A stretch of DNA of 22,428 bases from a virus. Shown here piece by piece: positions 13,318 to 21,414 of this stretch; within the stretch, counting starts at the first letter, position 1; every line of letters starts with the position of its first letter. The translations under genes and the position numbers were made by a program. Where the stretch lies: positions 1 to 22,428 of the IMG/VR virus record IMGVR_UViG_3300037104_000355; one strand, written 5' to 3'. The notes under the pieces are model-generated. The model was not told where the DNA came from and did not search any database. It saw only the letters and a program-made list of their open reading frames with translations.

Positions 13318-15792
13318 CTAACAACGGCTATAACCACACGAACAACTCTTACACCCTTCAGTGAATATCATGTCAGCTCCGCATTGAGGGCACTTCTCGC
13401 CTGATTTGGTTCCATCCTTAATGTGATGTTTCAATACTCTAGATAGAACTTTATTGAATGAATAAATGTCAGCTTCTTCATCGGCCTTGTTTAGAATATC
13501 AAGTACATACTTGACACCCATACCAGTTCTTAGTAAACCGGAAACAGCCAGAGTGTGAAAAGCGTAACTTTCGTCTGCGAAGGCTTTTACTATGTCCTTT
13601 ACTACAATTCGATCTTCGCCTTCTCCATGTATGAAGGAATATATCCCTCTTCCTTCCTTCTTACCAGTCTTACTTATGGTACCCGTTCTAATCTTCTTAG
13701 GTATTTGGATGTTCTCAGCAATACCTCCGAAGACTTCATATGGTCTACCTTCCATCAATCCAACGAAGATGACCCACTGCTGACTCTTTATACGAACATG
13801 AGAAACTTCACACTCTAAAGTTTCAGGACGCTTAGCTGCATTGATTTCCACAAACTTAGGAGCTTCTTCCTTCTTAGTCTCAGTTGGATTGTCGATTAAA
13901 ATTCCAGAACGGCATCCGTCTCGATATACTGTGAATCCCTTGCATCCTTTTTCCCATGCATCCATGTAAACCTGAGACACAAGCTCCTCAGATACGTCTG
14001 AAGGCAAGTTACAGGTCTTGGAGATAGAATGGCACACCCACTTCTGCGCAGCCGCCTGGATGTCTACAGAGGCTCTCCAGTCAACATCATTTGCTGTTGC
14101 ATTGAAGTAAGGAGATTCCTCGTATTGCTCTTCAGTTTTTCCAGTGACATCCATCCAATCCTTAAAGGCGTGATGGAAAATCTTAGATTCAGTAAACTTA
14201 TCGCCTACTGCGTCTACGTAGGTAACCTTAGCATCTACATTTTCAGGATTGATCTTACGTCTACGAGTATAGCTTACTCGGAATGCAGGTTCTATTCCTG
14301 AAGTGGTTTGAGTCATCATCGAAACCGAACCTGTAGGTGCGGTTGTAGTTAGTGCGATATTTCTACGACCGAACTTCTTCCACTTCTTCAAATATTCAGG
14401 TCCTAATTCACTAATGACTCTTAGCAAATAAGGGTGCTGTTTTTCTTTCTCATAGTCGAATACTTCGAATGCTCCACGAGTTTCAGCCATATCAATGGTT
14501 GCTCGATACGCATTGATAGTCATCTCTCGATAGATGGCTTCTGTGATTCTAATCGATTCAGGTGAACCGTATCTGACATTTAGTGCAGCCAGAGCATCGC
14601 CCAATCCAGTAATACCTAGACCAGTCCGACGGCCATTTCTAGCAGCCTCTTTGATATTCTTCCATAGTGTAAGTTCAATAGACTTAACAGCCTCGGACTC
14701 TGGATCATTTTCGATCTTAGATATGATCTTATCAATTTGACCTAATTCGATGTCGATCATCGAATCCATCAAATGTTGAGCCTTATACGAAACCTCAGCC
14801 AACTTCTCATAATCAAAAGAAGCGTCTTCTGTGAACTTATTCTGTACAAATGAATATAGGTTAATCGCCATTAATCGACAGGAGTCGTTTGGCGACAAAA
14901 CAATTTCACCGCATGGATTTGTCGAAGTGCTACCAAATCCAACATCAGAATAAACATCTGAAGGAGTGTTGTTGATAGCATTATCCCAGAATAGAATTCC
15001 TGGTTCTGCTGATTCCCAAGCAGCATGTACAATCTGGCTCCAGATAGTACGAGCTTTTACTACTTTTGTGATTTTTGGATTACTGGAATCAACGGGCCAT
15101 TGCTGAACATAAGTTTCATCATTCTTAACCGCTTCCATAAAGCGATCACTCACTCTGATGGATATGTTAGCTCCGGTCACTCTAGTCTGATTACGCTTAA
15201 TATTGATGAAAGTTTCTATTTCAGGATGGTGTACTGAAATAGTGAGCATCAAAGCTCCACGACGACCACCTTGCGCAACTTCTCGGCAAGTATTTGAGAA
15301 TCTATCCATGAACACTGCAATACCATCTGTGGTTTTTGCTGCGTTCGAAGTAGAAATACCCTTAGGTCTAATTTCAGATAGATCAAATCCAACGCCACCA
15401 CGACGCTTCATGATTTGAGCTTGCTGTTGATCAGCCTGGAAAATTCCACCATATGAATCTACAGGTGATGGAATTACGAAGCAATTTGAAGCTGATTGAA
15501 TTGAAAATGGATTTCCTATGGCGGACATAGGGGAACCTTGCGGGATTACATATTTGAATCCTGCAAAAAGTTCATAAATCTCATCCTCACCCATACCATC
15601 TGAGTACTTGGCCTCAGATGCTGCAAAATTTCGACCTAATCTATGATGCATGTCATCAGGATTAAGTTCAACTAATTGATCTTTGTTATTTTTTAACGCA
15701 TATTTTCCAGTGAAAACTGTTGCGCCGGTCACGTCACCTCTGAAAAACTCAGTAGATGACTTATTTGCCTCTTCTAGCGTGAAGGTCTGCAT
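13318..15792 (-). CDS. nrdJ: Class II (adenosylcobalamin-dependent) ribonucleotide reductase
   Basis: This 824-residue single-chain enzyme reduces ribonucleotides to deoxyribonucleotides using adenosylcobalamin. Residues fit class II: ASNCFVIPSP with C104, STNPCGEIVLSPNDSC with N292, C294 (radical Cys), E296 and C305 (C104/C305 the redox pair), and TAPTGSVSMMTQTTSG for the substrate phosphates. The C294-C305 spacing of 11 matches Thermotoga NrdJ. The C-terminus is a Cys-rich ribbon (CPQCGADMIF then CKSCSCGYSRC) that probably passes electrons from thioredoxin. There is no radical-generating subunit, as expected. Host or environmental B12 is needed; no cobalamin riboswitch is visible upstream. 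AAAGGAT lies about 12 bases before the ATG. Confidence 0.97.
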   Translation of the reverse strand: MQTFTLEEANKSSTEFFRGDVTGATVFTGKYALKNNKDQLVELNPDDMHHRLGRNFAASEAKYSDGMGEDEIYELFAGFKYVIPQGSPMSAIGNPFSIQSASNCFVIPSPVDSYGGIFQADQQQAQIMKRRGGVGFDLSEIRPKGISTSNAAKTTDGIAVFMDRFSNTCREVAQGGRRGALMLTISVHHPEIETFINIKRNQTRVTGANISIRVSDRFMEAVKNDETYVQQWPVDSSNPKITKVVKARTIWSQIVHAAWESAEPGILFWDNAINNTPSDVYSDVGFGSTSTNPCGEIVLSPNDSCRLMAINLYSFVQNKFTEDASFDYEKLAEVSYKAQHLMDSMIDIELGQIDKIISKIENDPESEAVKSIELTLWKNIKEAARNGRRTGLGITGLGDALAALNVRYGSPESIRITEAIYREMTINAYRATIDMAETRGAFEVFDYEKEKQHPYLLRVISELGPEYLKKWKKFGRRNIALTTTAPTGSVSMMTQTTSGIEPAFRVSYTRRRKINPENVDAKVTYVDAVGDKFTESKIFHHAFKDWMDVTGKTEEQYEESPYFNATANDVDWRASVDIQAAAQKWVCHSISKTCNLPSDVSEELVSQVYMDAWEKGCKGFTVYRDGCRSGILIDNPTETKKEEAPKFVEINAAKRPETLECEVSHVRIKSQQWVIFVGLMEGRPYEVFGGIAENIQIPKKIRTGTISKTGKKEGRGIYSFIHGEGEDRIVVKDIVKAFADESYAFHTLAVSGLLRTGMGVKYVLDILNKADEEADIYSFNKVLSRVLKHHIKDGTKSGEKCPQCGADMIFTEGCKSCSCGYSRC

Positions 15793-15831
15793 TTAAACCA
15801 TTATCCTTTCGTGGATTTTATTTAGCCGGTA

Positions 15832-16782
15832 TTACCAGCCGAGATTCTTCACATTTTTCTGAGAAAATATATTCAAATGTGACATTTGAGCTATCAAATC
15901 ATAATTCTCGGGGTAGAAATCGCTCAATAATAGATGATCAACTTCAGAAATAGGTGTTGATGTATAGGTATTCCAAATCAAATCTTTTATGTTCTGTGGA
16001 ATTCTATCCAAATTGATTAATCTTTGGTTACGTTCGAATGCATCCAATAGTCCTTCATTGAGTGCATATGCGTAAATATTCCCTTGACTTTCGAGAATGA
16101 TCTTCTCGGCTGTCTTTTCACCTAATCTAGGCTTCAAATTAGGAATATTATCTCCAGTGTCACCTGTGAGAATCTTCATTTGGATCAGCTTAACAGGATC
16201 CACGCCAACTACTTCAGTTCGACCCTCGGGTCCTCGGCTGAAATAGGCTGTTGCGCTATTGTCGTTTATCTTAAACACCCTAAAATTAGGATATTTGAAC
16301 AATTGATGCCAGTCGCTATCGTTTGATAGTGCTATTATTTCATGTGTTTCGTTTAGATGTTCAACTAGAACGGTAACAATATCGTCAGCTTCTATATGAT
16401 CAAGTAAAATAGTCTTGATTGGCATATTTGCCGCTATATCGCGCATCAATTTGTCGCGAGTATTATAGAAAAGGTTCCAGTCAATGGGGATTTTAGCCTT
16501 TGTTGATTTGCGATTGTCCTTATATTCTGGGAATATTTCCTTGCGCCATAGGTTCTTACCGTCGCAAGCCAAAGTCAGAAAATCAGGATTGAAACTCTGG
16601 ATAATATCCAGTATCTCCATCTTGACATCATAAACCCATTCCTTAAAGCCACCCTCAGATTCCATCGCCAGGATAGCTTCCTTAACCAGACCAAGTTGTT
16701 CACACTTGGACTTGCTAGCTAGCGAATGTAATTTCCAATAGGACAGGCCACCTACGTCAACAACCACATGTCTTAGAGTCAT
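15832..16782 (-). CDS. rnh: 5'-3' exonuclease / flap nuclease (T4 RNase H-like)
   Basis: The 316-residue protein belongs to the FEN/5' nuclease family, which removes RNA primers and flaps during lagging-strand synthesis. The metal-binding acidic residues are in place: VVVDV (D9), LACDGKNLWRKEIFPEYKDNR (D74 with the conserved R..YK.nR helix), HIEADDIVT (E131, D133, D134), LSNDSDWHQL (D155, D157) and ILTGDTGDNIPN (D208, D211), then the helix-hairpin-helix GEKTAEKII. Length is close to T4 RNase H (305). It starts 6 bases after TGCTACAAT, without a ribosome site, so a leaderless message is likely, and it is followed by nrdJ. Confidence 0.95.
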   Translation of the reverse strand: MTLRHVVVDVGGLSYWKLHSLASKSKCEQLGLVKEAILAMESEGGFKEWVYDVKMEILDIIQSFNPDFLTLACDGKNLWRKEIFPEYKDNRKSTKAKIPIDWNLFYNTRDKLMRDIAANMPIKTILLDHIEADDIVTVLVEHLNETHEIIALSNDSDWHQLFKYPNFRVFKINDNSATAYFSRGPEGRTEVVGVDPVKLIQMKILTGDTGDNIPNLKPRLGEKTAEKIILESQGNIYAYALNEGLLDAFERNQRLINLDRIPQNIKDLIWNTYTSTPISEVDHLLLSDFYPENYDLIAQMSHLNIFSQKNVKNLGW

Positions 16783-16788
16783 GCTTTT

Positions 16789-16797
16789 ATTGTAGCA
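16789..16797 (-). promoter_or_regulatory. Extended -10 promoter, leaderless type, for the 5' nuclease
   Basis: TGCTACAAT on the minus strand, 3 bases after the stop of the nucleotidyltransferase gene, ends 6 bases before the nuclease ATG. No Shine-Dalgarno sequence or clear -35 is present. It would drive the nuclease-nrdJ pair. Confidence 0.7.
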
Positions 16798-16800
16798 GTG

Positions 16801-17532
16801 TTAGATGCGGTCTAGTGCTGCGATGCGAGTCTTAATCTTGTCCAGGGTGCCGTTCCTACGAAGAATCTTGTAGGTGAGCGTTTCTGTTGAAAATTCTCCA
16901 CTACTGTGCAATCCACTATACCTCATGCGCCATAGTTTCTCCTGAAGTTTCTCCAATTGGCTAATAGTTTCACACTTATCAACCAAATCCATAATTTCTG
17001 CAGCTTTTTCTCGAACTTCAGAAAGATCAACAACTATATTCTTCCTATCAGGCTTTACGATCCATTCACCCTTAATCAAACTATAATAAGCAGCTCCCTT
17101 AACTCTATCTTCATTTGAGTCTGCTGCATAACATTCAACTGGAATGGATTTAACCTTTATATCATATTTCAAAGTCCATAATAGCTTTTTATCGTATAAG
17201 TATTGAGAAACTAAGTCTGGATTATCAGCAACACTAGAATAATCAACAATTAAATGCATGTCTAAATCGCTAGTTGGTGTGTAATTGAAGTTACAATTAG
17301 ATCCAGTCAATTCAATATCTAGAACTTCTATCTTAGATCCTTTATATCTCAAATAGTCAGAAAACTTATCAGCTATTGCCAATAATTTTACCTTAATATT
17401 ATCTTTTAATAGATATTCTCCGTTAGCCTTATCCCAAATAATAGGATTCAATTCACTATGAAATTTAATAGATGATACGTCAATATCTTCAGGGTTAACA
17501 TCTTCCTCAAGTAATTCTAGATAATCAATCAT
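16801..17532 (-). CDS. Nucleotidyltransferase-fold protein
   Basis: The 243-residue protein carries a DNA polymerase beta-type nucleotidyltransferase signature: LTGSNCNFNYTPTSDLDMHLIV (G77-S78 ... D89-L-D91) in the usual helix-GS-strand arrangement. It starts with an acidic segment and KFHSELNPIIWD, a beginning I associate with a widespread but uncharacterised phage nucleotidyltransferase family. Members may transfer nucleotides to a protein or RNA, but no substrate is known to me. The C-terminal half is helical (LEKLQEKLWRMRYSGLH). There is no Shine-Dalgarno sequence; ATAAAT lies 6 bases before the ATG, a weak leaderless-type match. The gene follows the RuvC-like gene by 8 bases. Confidence 0.85.
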   Translation of the reverse strand: MIDYLELLEEDVNPEDIDVSSIKFHSELNPIIWDKANGEYLLKDNIKVKLLAIADKFSDYLRYKGSKIEVLDIELTGSNCNFNYTPTSDLDMHLIVDYSSVADNPDLVSQYLYDKKLLWTLKYDIKVKSIPVECYAADSNEDRVKGAAYYSLIKGEWIVKPDRKNIVVDLSEVREKAAEIMDLVDKCETISQLEKLQEKLWRMRYSGLHSSGEFSTETLTYKILRRNGTLDKIKTRIAALDRI

Positions 17533-17540
17533 ATTGCTAT

Positions 17541-18335
17541 TTATGGATTAGGTACTACTAACTTCTTCTTAGGTTCTCTCTTTTTCTTCTCTACAACAGG
17601 CTTTGGTTCTTTCTTGATCTTCTTTTTCTTCTTGACTCTAGTAAACTCCCCAAATGTTATCATTGGGTGTTCAATTGATGGTCGGGTCTTAGCTCCTGGC
17701 TTGCCTTTAACTATTGCTGTCATACTATGTTCGAGATCCATTCCCAAATCGGATGGAAATACTCCGGTTGCAATATAACATAATTCAGCTCTTAGCGTAT
17801 TAGCCATATAAATTGCATCTACTAGATCTTCTTGAGGGTTATCGTATTCAGGTAAATTGAATAGATATGAATTAACAAACCTAGCTAATAATGATTTCTT
17901 AAAATGCATACCCATCATAACTTTATCTGCAGTGCCACTCCCAGTCACACATAGTTTAACCGTCATAGGCGGGAATTTCTTAGTTGGTATTTTATCAACA
18001 TAGAAATAATTCTTCAATCCACCAGCAAATTCAGCTAAATCAAATACTTTACCTTTAGCTCCAAATGCATAATCTTCAATTGCCACATAATCGATATTAT
18101 CAATAAATGGTTGAACAATGTCATATACTAAAGTCGGCCTATAATGTGATGGGTGTGAATTATAATCCTTTGGGAATTGATGAATTGTTAATCCGTCACC
18201 TTCAAATTTCCACTTATCCGTCTTAGTGAAACCATGTAATTTTATAGACTTGACTGCATACTCTTCGTTTTCATCAATGTCCATAATACAAAATCCAGGT
18301 GAAGTTATGCTAAGGTCAAGTCCTAGTATTCTCAT
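17541..18335 (-). CDS. RuvC-like resolvase / RNase H-fold nuclease
   Basis: The 264-residue protein has the RNase H fold pattern of phage RuvC-like Holliday-junction resolvases: GLDLSITSPGFCIMD (D7), DYVAIEDYAFG (E87) and NPQEDLVDAIYMAN (D170, D173) form the acidic site. It likely resolves branched recombination or replication intermediates before packaging. The last 40 residues are extremely Lys-rich (KKKKKIKKEPKP, then KKKREPKKK), probably an additional DNA-binding tail. The ATG at 18335 lies exactly 6 bases after TGTTAACAT and has no ribosome site. A terminator lies just upstream, so the gene opens its own transcription unit with the nucleotidyltransferase downstream. Confidence 0.85.
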   Translation of the reverse strand: MRILGLDLSITSPGFCIMDIDENEEYAVKSIKLHGFTKTDKWKFEGDGLTIHQFPKDYNSHPSHYRPTLVYDIVQPFIDNIDYVAIEDYAFGAKGKVFDLAEFAGGLKNYFYVDKIPTKKFPPMTVKLCVTGSGTADKVMMGMHFKKSLLARFVNSYLFNLPEYDNPQEDLVDAIYMANTLRAELCYIATGVFPSDLGMDLEHSMTAIVKGKPGAKTRPSIEHPMITFGEFTRVKKKKKIKKEPKPVVEKKKREPKKKLVVPNP

Positions 18336-18341
18336 AAATGT

Positions 18342-18350
18342 ATGTTAACA
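18342..18350 (-). promoter_or_regulatory. Extended -10 promoter, leaderless type, for the RuvC-like gene
   Basis: TGTTAACAT on the minus strand ends 6 bases before the ATG at 18335. It follows the HNH-gene terminator directly, the same order (terminator, box, leaderless ATG) as at the NAMPT/dUTPase boundary. Confidence 0.6.
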
Positions 18351-18352
18351 AT

Positions 18353-18380
18353 AAAGCCTCCTTATTAGGGGAGGCTTTTT
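18353..18380 (-). terminator. Rho-independent terminator after the 203-residue HNH gene
   Basis: AAAGCCTCC pairs with GGAGGCTTT (9 bp, loop of 8). On the minus strand the stem is followed by ATTGTT, a weak U-run; on the plus strand it is followed by TTTTT, so it may also stop antisense transcripts. Confidence 0.8.
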
Positions 18381-18392
18381 AATAGGCTGCAA

Positions 18393-18442
18393 CCTATATT
18401 TTTTTTATTTCCCTATAAGCTATAGCCTATAACAAACCTATA
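18393..18442. repeat. Four short CCTATA direct repeats
   Basis: CCTATA occurs at 18393, 18412, 18426 and 18437 on the plus strand (start spacings 19, 14 and 11), across the end of the HNH gene and the gap before the terminator. A run of eight T lies between the first two. The irregular spacing and short unit make function uncertain; slippage debris is possible. Confidence 0.4.
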
Positions 18443-19038
18443 GTACTTAAAATAAATCGCAAATTTTCATCTTCATATGCTATTGATGGGATGGTATCGT
18501 GTTTTGTTCTATTTTCATAGGATGAGATCCATCTCAAATTACAACTCGAATTTGCTAATCTGACGTGTAAAATATCATCTAAATTAAATTTAACCAATGG
18601 TATTATATGATCTAATTCATATCCAGAACCTGGGCATTTTCCTATTTTTTCAAATATTTCATTAAAATCTATACCATATTCTTTACATGTCATTACTTTG
18701 CCATTTACGCTAAATCGTTTAAATGCTTTTCTGATTCTATCTCGTAATCTTCTAGTAAGTAAATATTTAGAATCAGTGAGTTTTCTTTCCCTCTCCCTCG
18801 TCACTGCTAATTTAATATATTTTTCTCTATTATTGATATAGTCTAACGTATTACGAGCCCTCATAGTTTCTTTATGTCGTTCGCGATTAATTTTATTATG
18901 TTTAGCTATTTGTTCTTTTGATTTTAATTTATTACTCAATCTACAACATTCAATACAGTAATGATATAACTTATTGTTCTTTTTAACATAGAAACAAGAA
19001 TCTTCAAGAAGCTCTTTACACTTGTAACATTTCTTCAC
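18427..19038 (-). CDS. HNH homing endonuclease with zinc ribbon
   Basis: The 203-residue protein starts with a zinc ribbon (C4-x2-C7 and C28-x2-C31), then a long, highly basic helical region (about 38-110, many Arg/Lys) and a C-terminal HNH nuclease: CPGSGYELDHIIPLVKF (D143, H144) and LANSSCNLRWISSYENRTKH (N167, N176, H180). This is the layout of free-standing phage HNH endonucleases. The GTG start overlaps the HAD-phosphatase stop (GTGA), so translation is probably coupled. It sits between the HAD and RuvC-like genes and ends with its own terminator, consistent with insertion as a mobile unit. Confidence 0.9.
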   Translation of the reverse strand: MKKCYKCKELLEDSCFYVKKNNKLYHYCIECCRLSNKLKSKEQIAKHNKINRERHKETMRARNTLDYINNREKYIKLAVTRERERKLTDSKYLLTRRLRDRIRKAFKRFSVNGKVMTCKEYGIDFNEIFEKIGKCPGSGYELDHIIPLVKFNLDDILHVRLANSSCNLRWISSYENRTKHDTIPSIAYEDENLRFILSTIGLL

Positions 19039-19754
19039 AGTAATTCAATTAGTTCATTGAAATTAGTTATAATATTCACACCCTGAGGTCTTTCGGTTTT
19101 AGGATCACCAACCCATGAATTATCGCATCTATTAACCAATACAGTCCTAAGTCCAATCAAAATGGCAGGTATAATATCATCTTTTATAGAATCACCTACA
19201 ACAACGGTAGTATTAATATCTAGTTGCGCTGCTTCGACAACACCTCTCCAGGTATGTTCGTTCTTATGTGGTAATACAAATAAACCATCAAAAATCTCAC
19301 CTAGCATTGCAGCCTTACGAGCCTGTCCATAAAAACTGCCCTTAGTTACGACATACATAGAAACTCCACTATCTTTTAATATTTTTAAAACAGACGGAAC
19401 ATCATCATATATAGAATATGGAGCTTCATACACACTAGAAACAAAACTAATTAATTTAAACGAAAGATCAGATTCATAAAAGAATTGCGCTCGATCTTCA
19501 TCTATTTCTTTTAATTTAGTATATATGTACACCCTAGCATTATTAACAGAGTCTAAAAATGCTTGTTTAGTAAATCCATTCTTCTGGTTAACTCTAATAG
19601 TTTCAATCTCGTTAAAAATATCAGAAATCTCACTAACAGAAAATCCTGATATTTTAGCTAATGTTGAATATAGGTTTTTACGAATAAAATCATAATATAC
19701 CATACATCTAACTAAAGTATTATCTAAGTCGAATAAAATTGTTTGCGTTTTCAT
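19035..19754 (-). CDS. HAD-family phosphatase
   Basis: The 239-residue protein is a haloacid dehalogenase-type hydrolase. Motif I FDLDNT (D9, D11, T13), motif II VVTKGS (T137), motif III K164 and motif IV VVVGDSIKDD (D188, D192, D193) are all present, with a helical cap between motifs I and II. It most likely dephosphorylates a nucleotide or a small sugar phosphate; a 5'-nucleotidase or DNA 3'-phosphatase role fits the neighbouring dNMP kinase but is not shown. The ATG overlaps the kinase stop by 4 bases, and AAGGAG lies about 12 bases upstream. Confidence 0.88.
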   Translation of the reverse strand: MKTQTILFDLDNTLVRCMVYYDFIRKNLYSTLAKISGFSVSEISDIFNEIETIRVNQKNGFTKQAFLDSVNNARVYIYTKLKEIDEDRAQFFYESDLSFKLISFVSSVYEAPYSIYDDVPSVLKILKDSGVSMYVVTKGSFYGQARKAAMLGEIFDGLFVLPHKNEHTWRGVVEAAQLDINTTVVVGDSIKDDIIPAILIGLRTVLVNRCDNSWVGDPKTERPQGVNIITNFNELIELL

Positions 19755-20308
19755 AGGTTATTAAACTCCTTTATTTTTTCAAGCTGCCAATTTAAACTAT
19801 CAACATCTGTTCCTTCGTTATTAATTACGAAATGATCAATTAATGTCTCATTTATGCCTTGTTCTGAAGAGTGTTTCAATGCAGTTTCATCCATTCCAGA
19901 TCGACCTCGATCTGATTCTACCTTAATAACTATTCCGCCTAATGATTTCACCCACTCTGCTTCATTATCGAAGCGTAAATCAGCTACTACAAATTTATCA
20001 ATACTATTTGATTTATTAATTTGATACATCCACGCTTCTAATGCATCACACCAAACATTTTCTCCATATACATCTCTACCTTCTTCTGTTCCTATTTGCT
20101 GCAATCGATGCCTAACATGTGCTGGTTTAGTATTAAAGACCTCTTCATATGTGAATATATGTTTTCTTACAATATCTATTTTAAAATGATTAGCTAATGC
20201 AACTTTAAAATAATCTCTTAGACAATTAGATGCAATAAAATCTTTACCTGAACCAGCTCTACCATGTAAACCGATCAATTTGACTTTCTGACCTAACAAA
20301 TCCAACAT
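19751..20308 (-). CDS. 1: Deoxynucleoside monophosphate kinase (T4 gp1-like)
   Basis: The 185-residue P-loop kinase phosphorylates dNMPs to dNDPs. The Walker A is GLHGRAGSGKDFIA (K22, ending GKD as in T4 gp1 rather than GKT). VVADLRFDNEAEWVKSLGG (about 108-126) matches the DLR..NE motif of phage dNMP kinases, and a conserved C-terminal segment HSSEQGINETLIDHFVINNEG follows. The length is shorter than T4 gp1 (241). The ATG has AAAGGA about 7 bases upstream and lies inside the last 50 bases of the primase gene, an unusually long overlap for this genome. It channels dTMP and other dNMPs towards dNTPs. Confidence 0.88.
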   Translation of the reverse strand: MLDLLGQKVKLIGLHGRAGSGKDFIASNCLRDYFKVALANHFKIDIVRKHIFTYEEVFNTKPAHVRHRLQQIGTEEGRDVYGENVWCDALEAWMYQINKSNSIDKFVVADLRFDNEAEWVKSLGGIVIKVESDRGRSGMDETALKHSSEQGINETLIDHFVINNEGTDVDSLNWQLEKIKEFNNL

Positions 20309-21392
20309 TCTTTTTCCTTTCGAGTACGTTTACGCCTAATTGGAGGGCTTCCATTTGAAAACAAAGAATCTCACCTATGGATGGTTCGATTACATGCTTC
20401 AGTATTACTTCTGTTTTTACGGTTCCGTCTTCATTGAATTCATCATCTTTAAAATATCCAACCTGCACGAGTCCATTGAGGTCATGTACTCCATATTTTA
20501 GCATCTCGGCTGTCCACTTGAACGCCTTGAAGCCCTTCTTCAGAAACTTGAAGGTGGCTCGAATGCCGTCTTCATCTCCGTCTGCAAACATAATTCCATT
20601 CCTATGTAATGATCTATGTATTTGTTCAAAAAAGTAATCATATTTTTGTGCTCCACCACATGCACCAGAATTATCTAAGAATTGACTATCGATCACGCCT
20701 TCAAATGCAAAATAAGGAATACCCAAGTCTATATTTGGTAGATTATAGTTGTTAGGTTTCCAATTATCAGGATATAAGTATTTCACCCAAGGATTGCTTC
20801 TCAAATCTCTGGCTTCGAAATGCTTATATGTCATATCTTTATTGTAATGAGGTATTATGATTCTATTTGCGTATCTACCTTCTTCACAATATAGAAAATG
20901 CCGAGCAAATTTCTTAGGTATTTTACGACTACATACAAATTCCATTGCTTTGCGGTATATTATTGAAGGACTTGATTTAGCTAATGGTTTGAATAGCGAA
21001 TAATCAACTACTTCTTCATCTAGGGCTACTTGAACATATTCAGCTAGTTCTTTTTCAACTTTGTCATCTAGAGACATTCCAACAAATACATCTTGTATCC
21101 ATTGATTGTATAATTCAATGCGCTCATGTTTTAGAAAATTAGAGAATGAAGATTTGTATCCACAATTATGGCAACCCATTGCGCCATTTCCATCCATATT
21201 ACTTATTAAAAAGCCACGCCTCTTAGATTTAATAGTTGCAGAATCTCCACAAATAGGGCAGCGGAATACAAATTTCCGACCCTTTTGTTCGATACCTTCT
21301 ACTCCGAATTTAACCAAATATTCGTGAAATTTAGACGGTGGTGTTGTGACCGAATGATTCCATCTGCATACGAATACGTCGCCACCCTGCAT
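20259..21392 (-). CDS. 61: DNA primase (T4 gp61-like)
   Basis: The 377-residue primase makes RNA primers for lagging-strand synthesis. An N-terminal zinc ribbon (FRCPICGDS, C45/C48, and GCHNCGYKS, C74/C77) precedes a TOPRIM core with FEGVIDSQFLDNSGACGG (E231, D235) and MFADGDEDGIRA (D271, D273), close in pattern to gp61. Length is near gp61 (342). The ATG lies 6 bases after TGCTACAAT with no Shine-Dalgarno sequence, so translation is probably leaderless. A partner helicase is not encoded in the window. The C-terminus overlaps the dNMP kinase gene by 50 bases. Confidence 0.94.
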   Translation of the reverse strand: MQGGDVFVCRWNHSVTTPPSKFHEYLVKFGVEGIEQKGRKFVFRCPICGDSATIKSKRRGFLISNMDGNGAMGCHNCGYKSSFSNFLKHERIELYNQWIQDVFVGMSLDDKVEKELAEYVQVALDEEVVDYSLFKPLAKSSPSIIYRKAMEFVCSRKIPKKFARHFLYCEEGRYANRIIIPHYNKDMTYKHFEARDLRSNPWVKYLYPDNWKPNNYNLPNIDLGIPYFAFEGVIDSQFLDNSGACGGAQKYDYFFEQIHRSLHRNGIMFADGDEDGIRATFKFLKKGFKAFKWTAEMLKYGVHDLNGLVQVGYFKDDEFNEDGTVKTEVILKHVIEPSIGEILCFQMEALQLGVNVLERKKNVGFVRSESQIDRFTW

Positions 21393-21398
21393 AGCTTG

Positions 21399-21407
21399 AT
21401 TGTAGCA
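21399..21407 (-). promoter_or_regulatory. Extended -10 promoter, leaderless type, for primase
   Basis: TGCTACAAT on the minus strand ends 6 bases before the primase ATG, in the 22-base gap after the preceding gene. No ribosome site and no clear -35 are seen. Confidence 0.7.
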
Positions 21408-21414
21408 TCCAAGT

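Noticed and set aside
15793-15831. Cobalamin riboswitch upstream of nrdJ
   Set aside because: The gap is only 39 bases, too short for a B12 riboswitch, and no B12-box-like sequence is visible.
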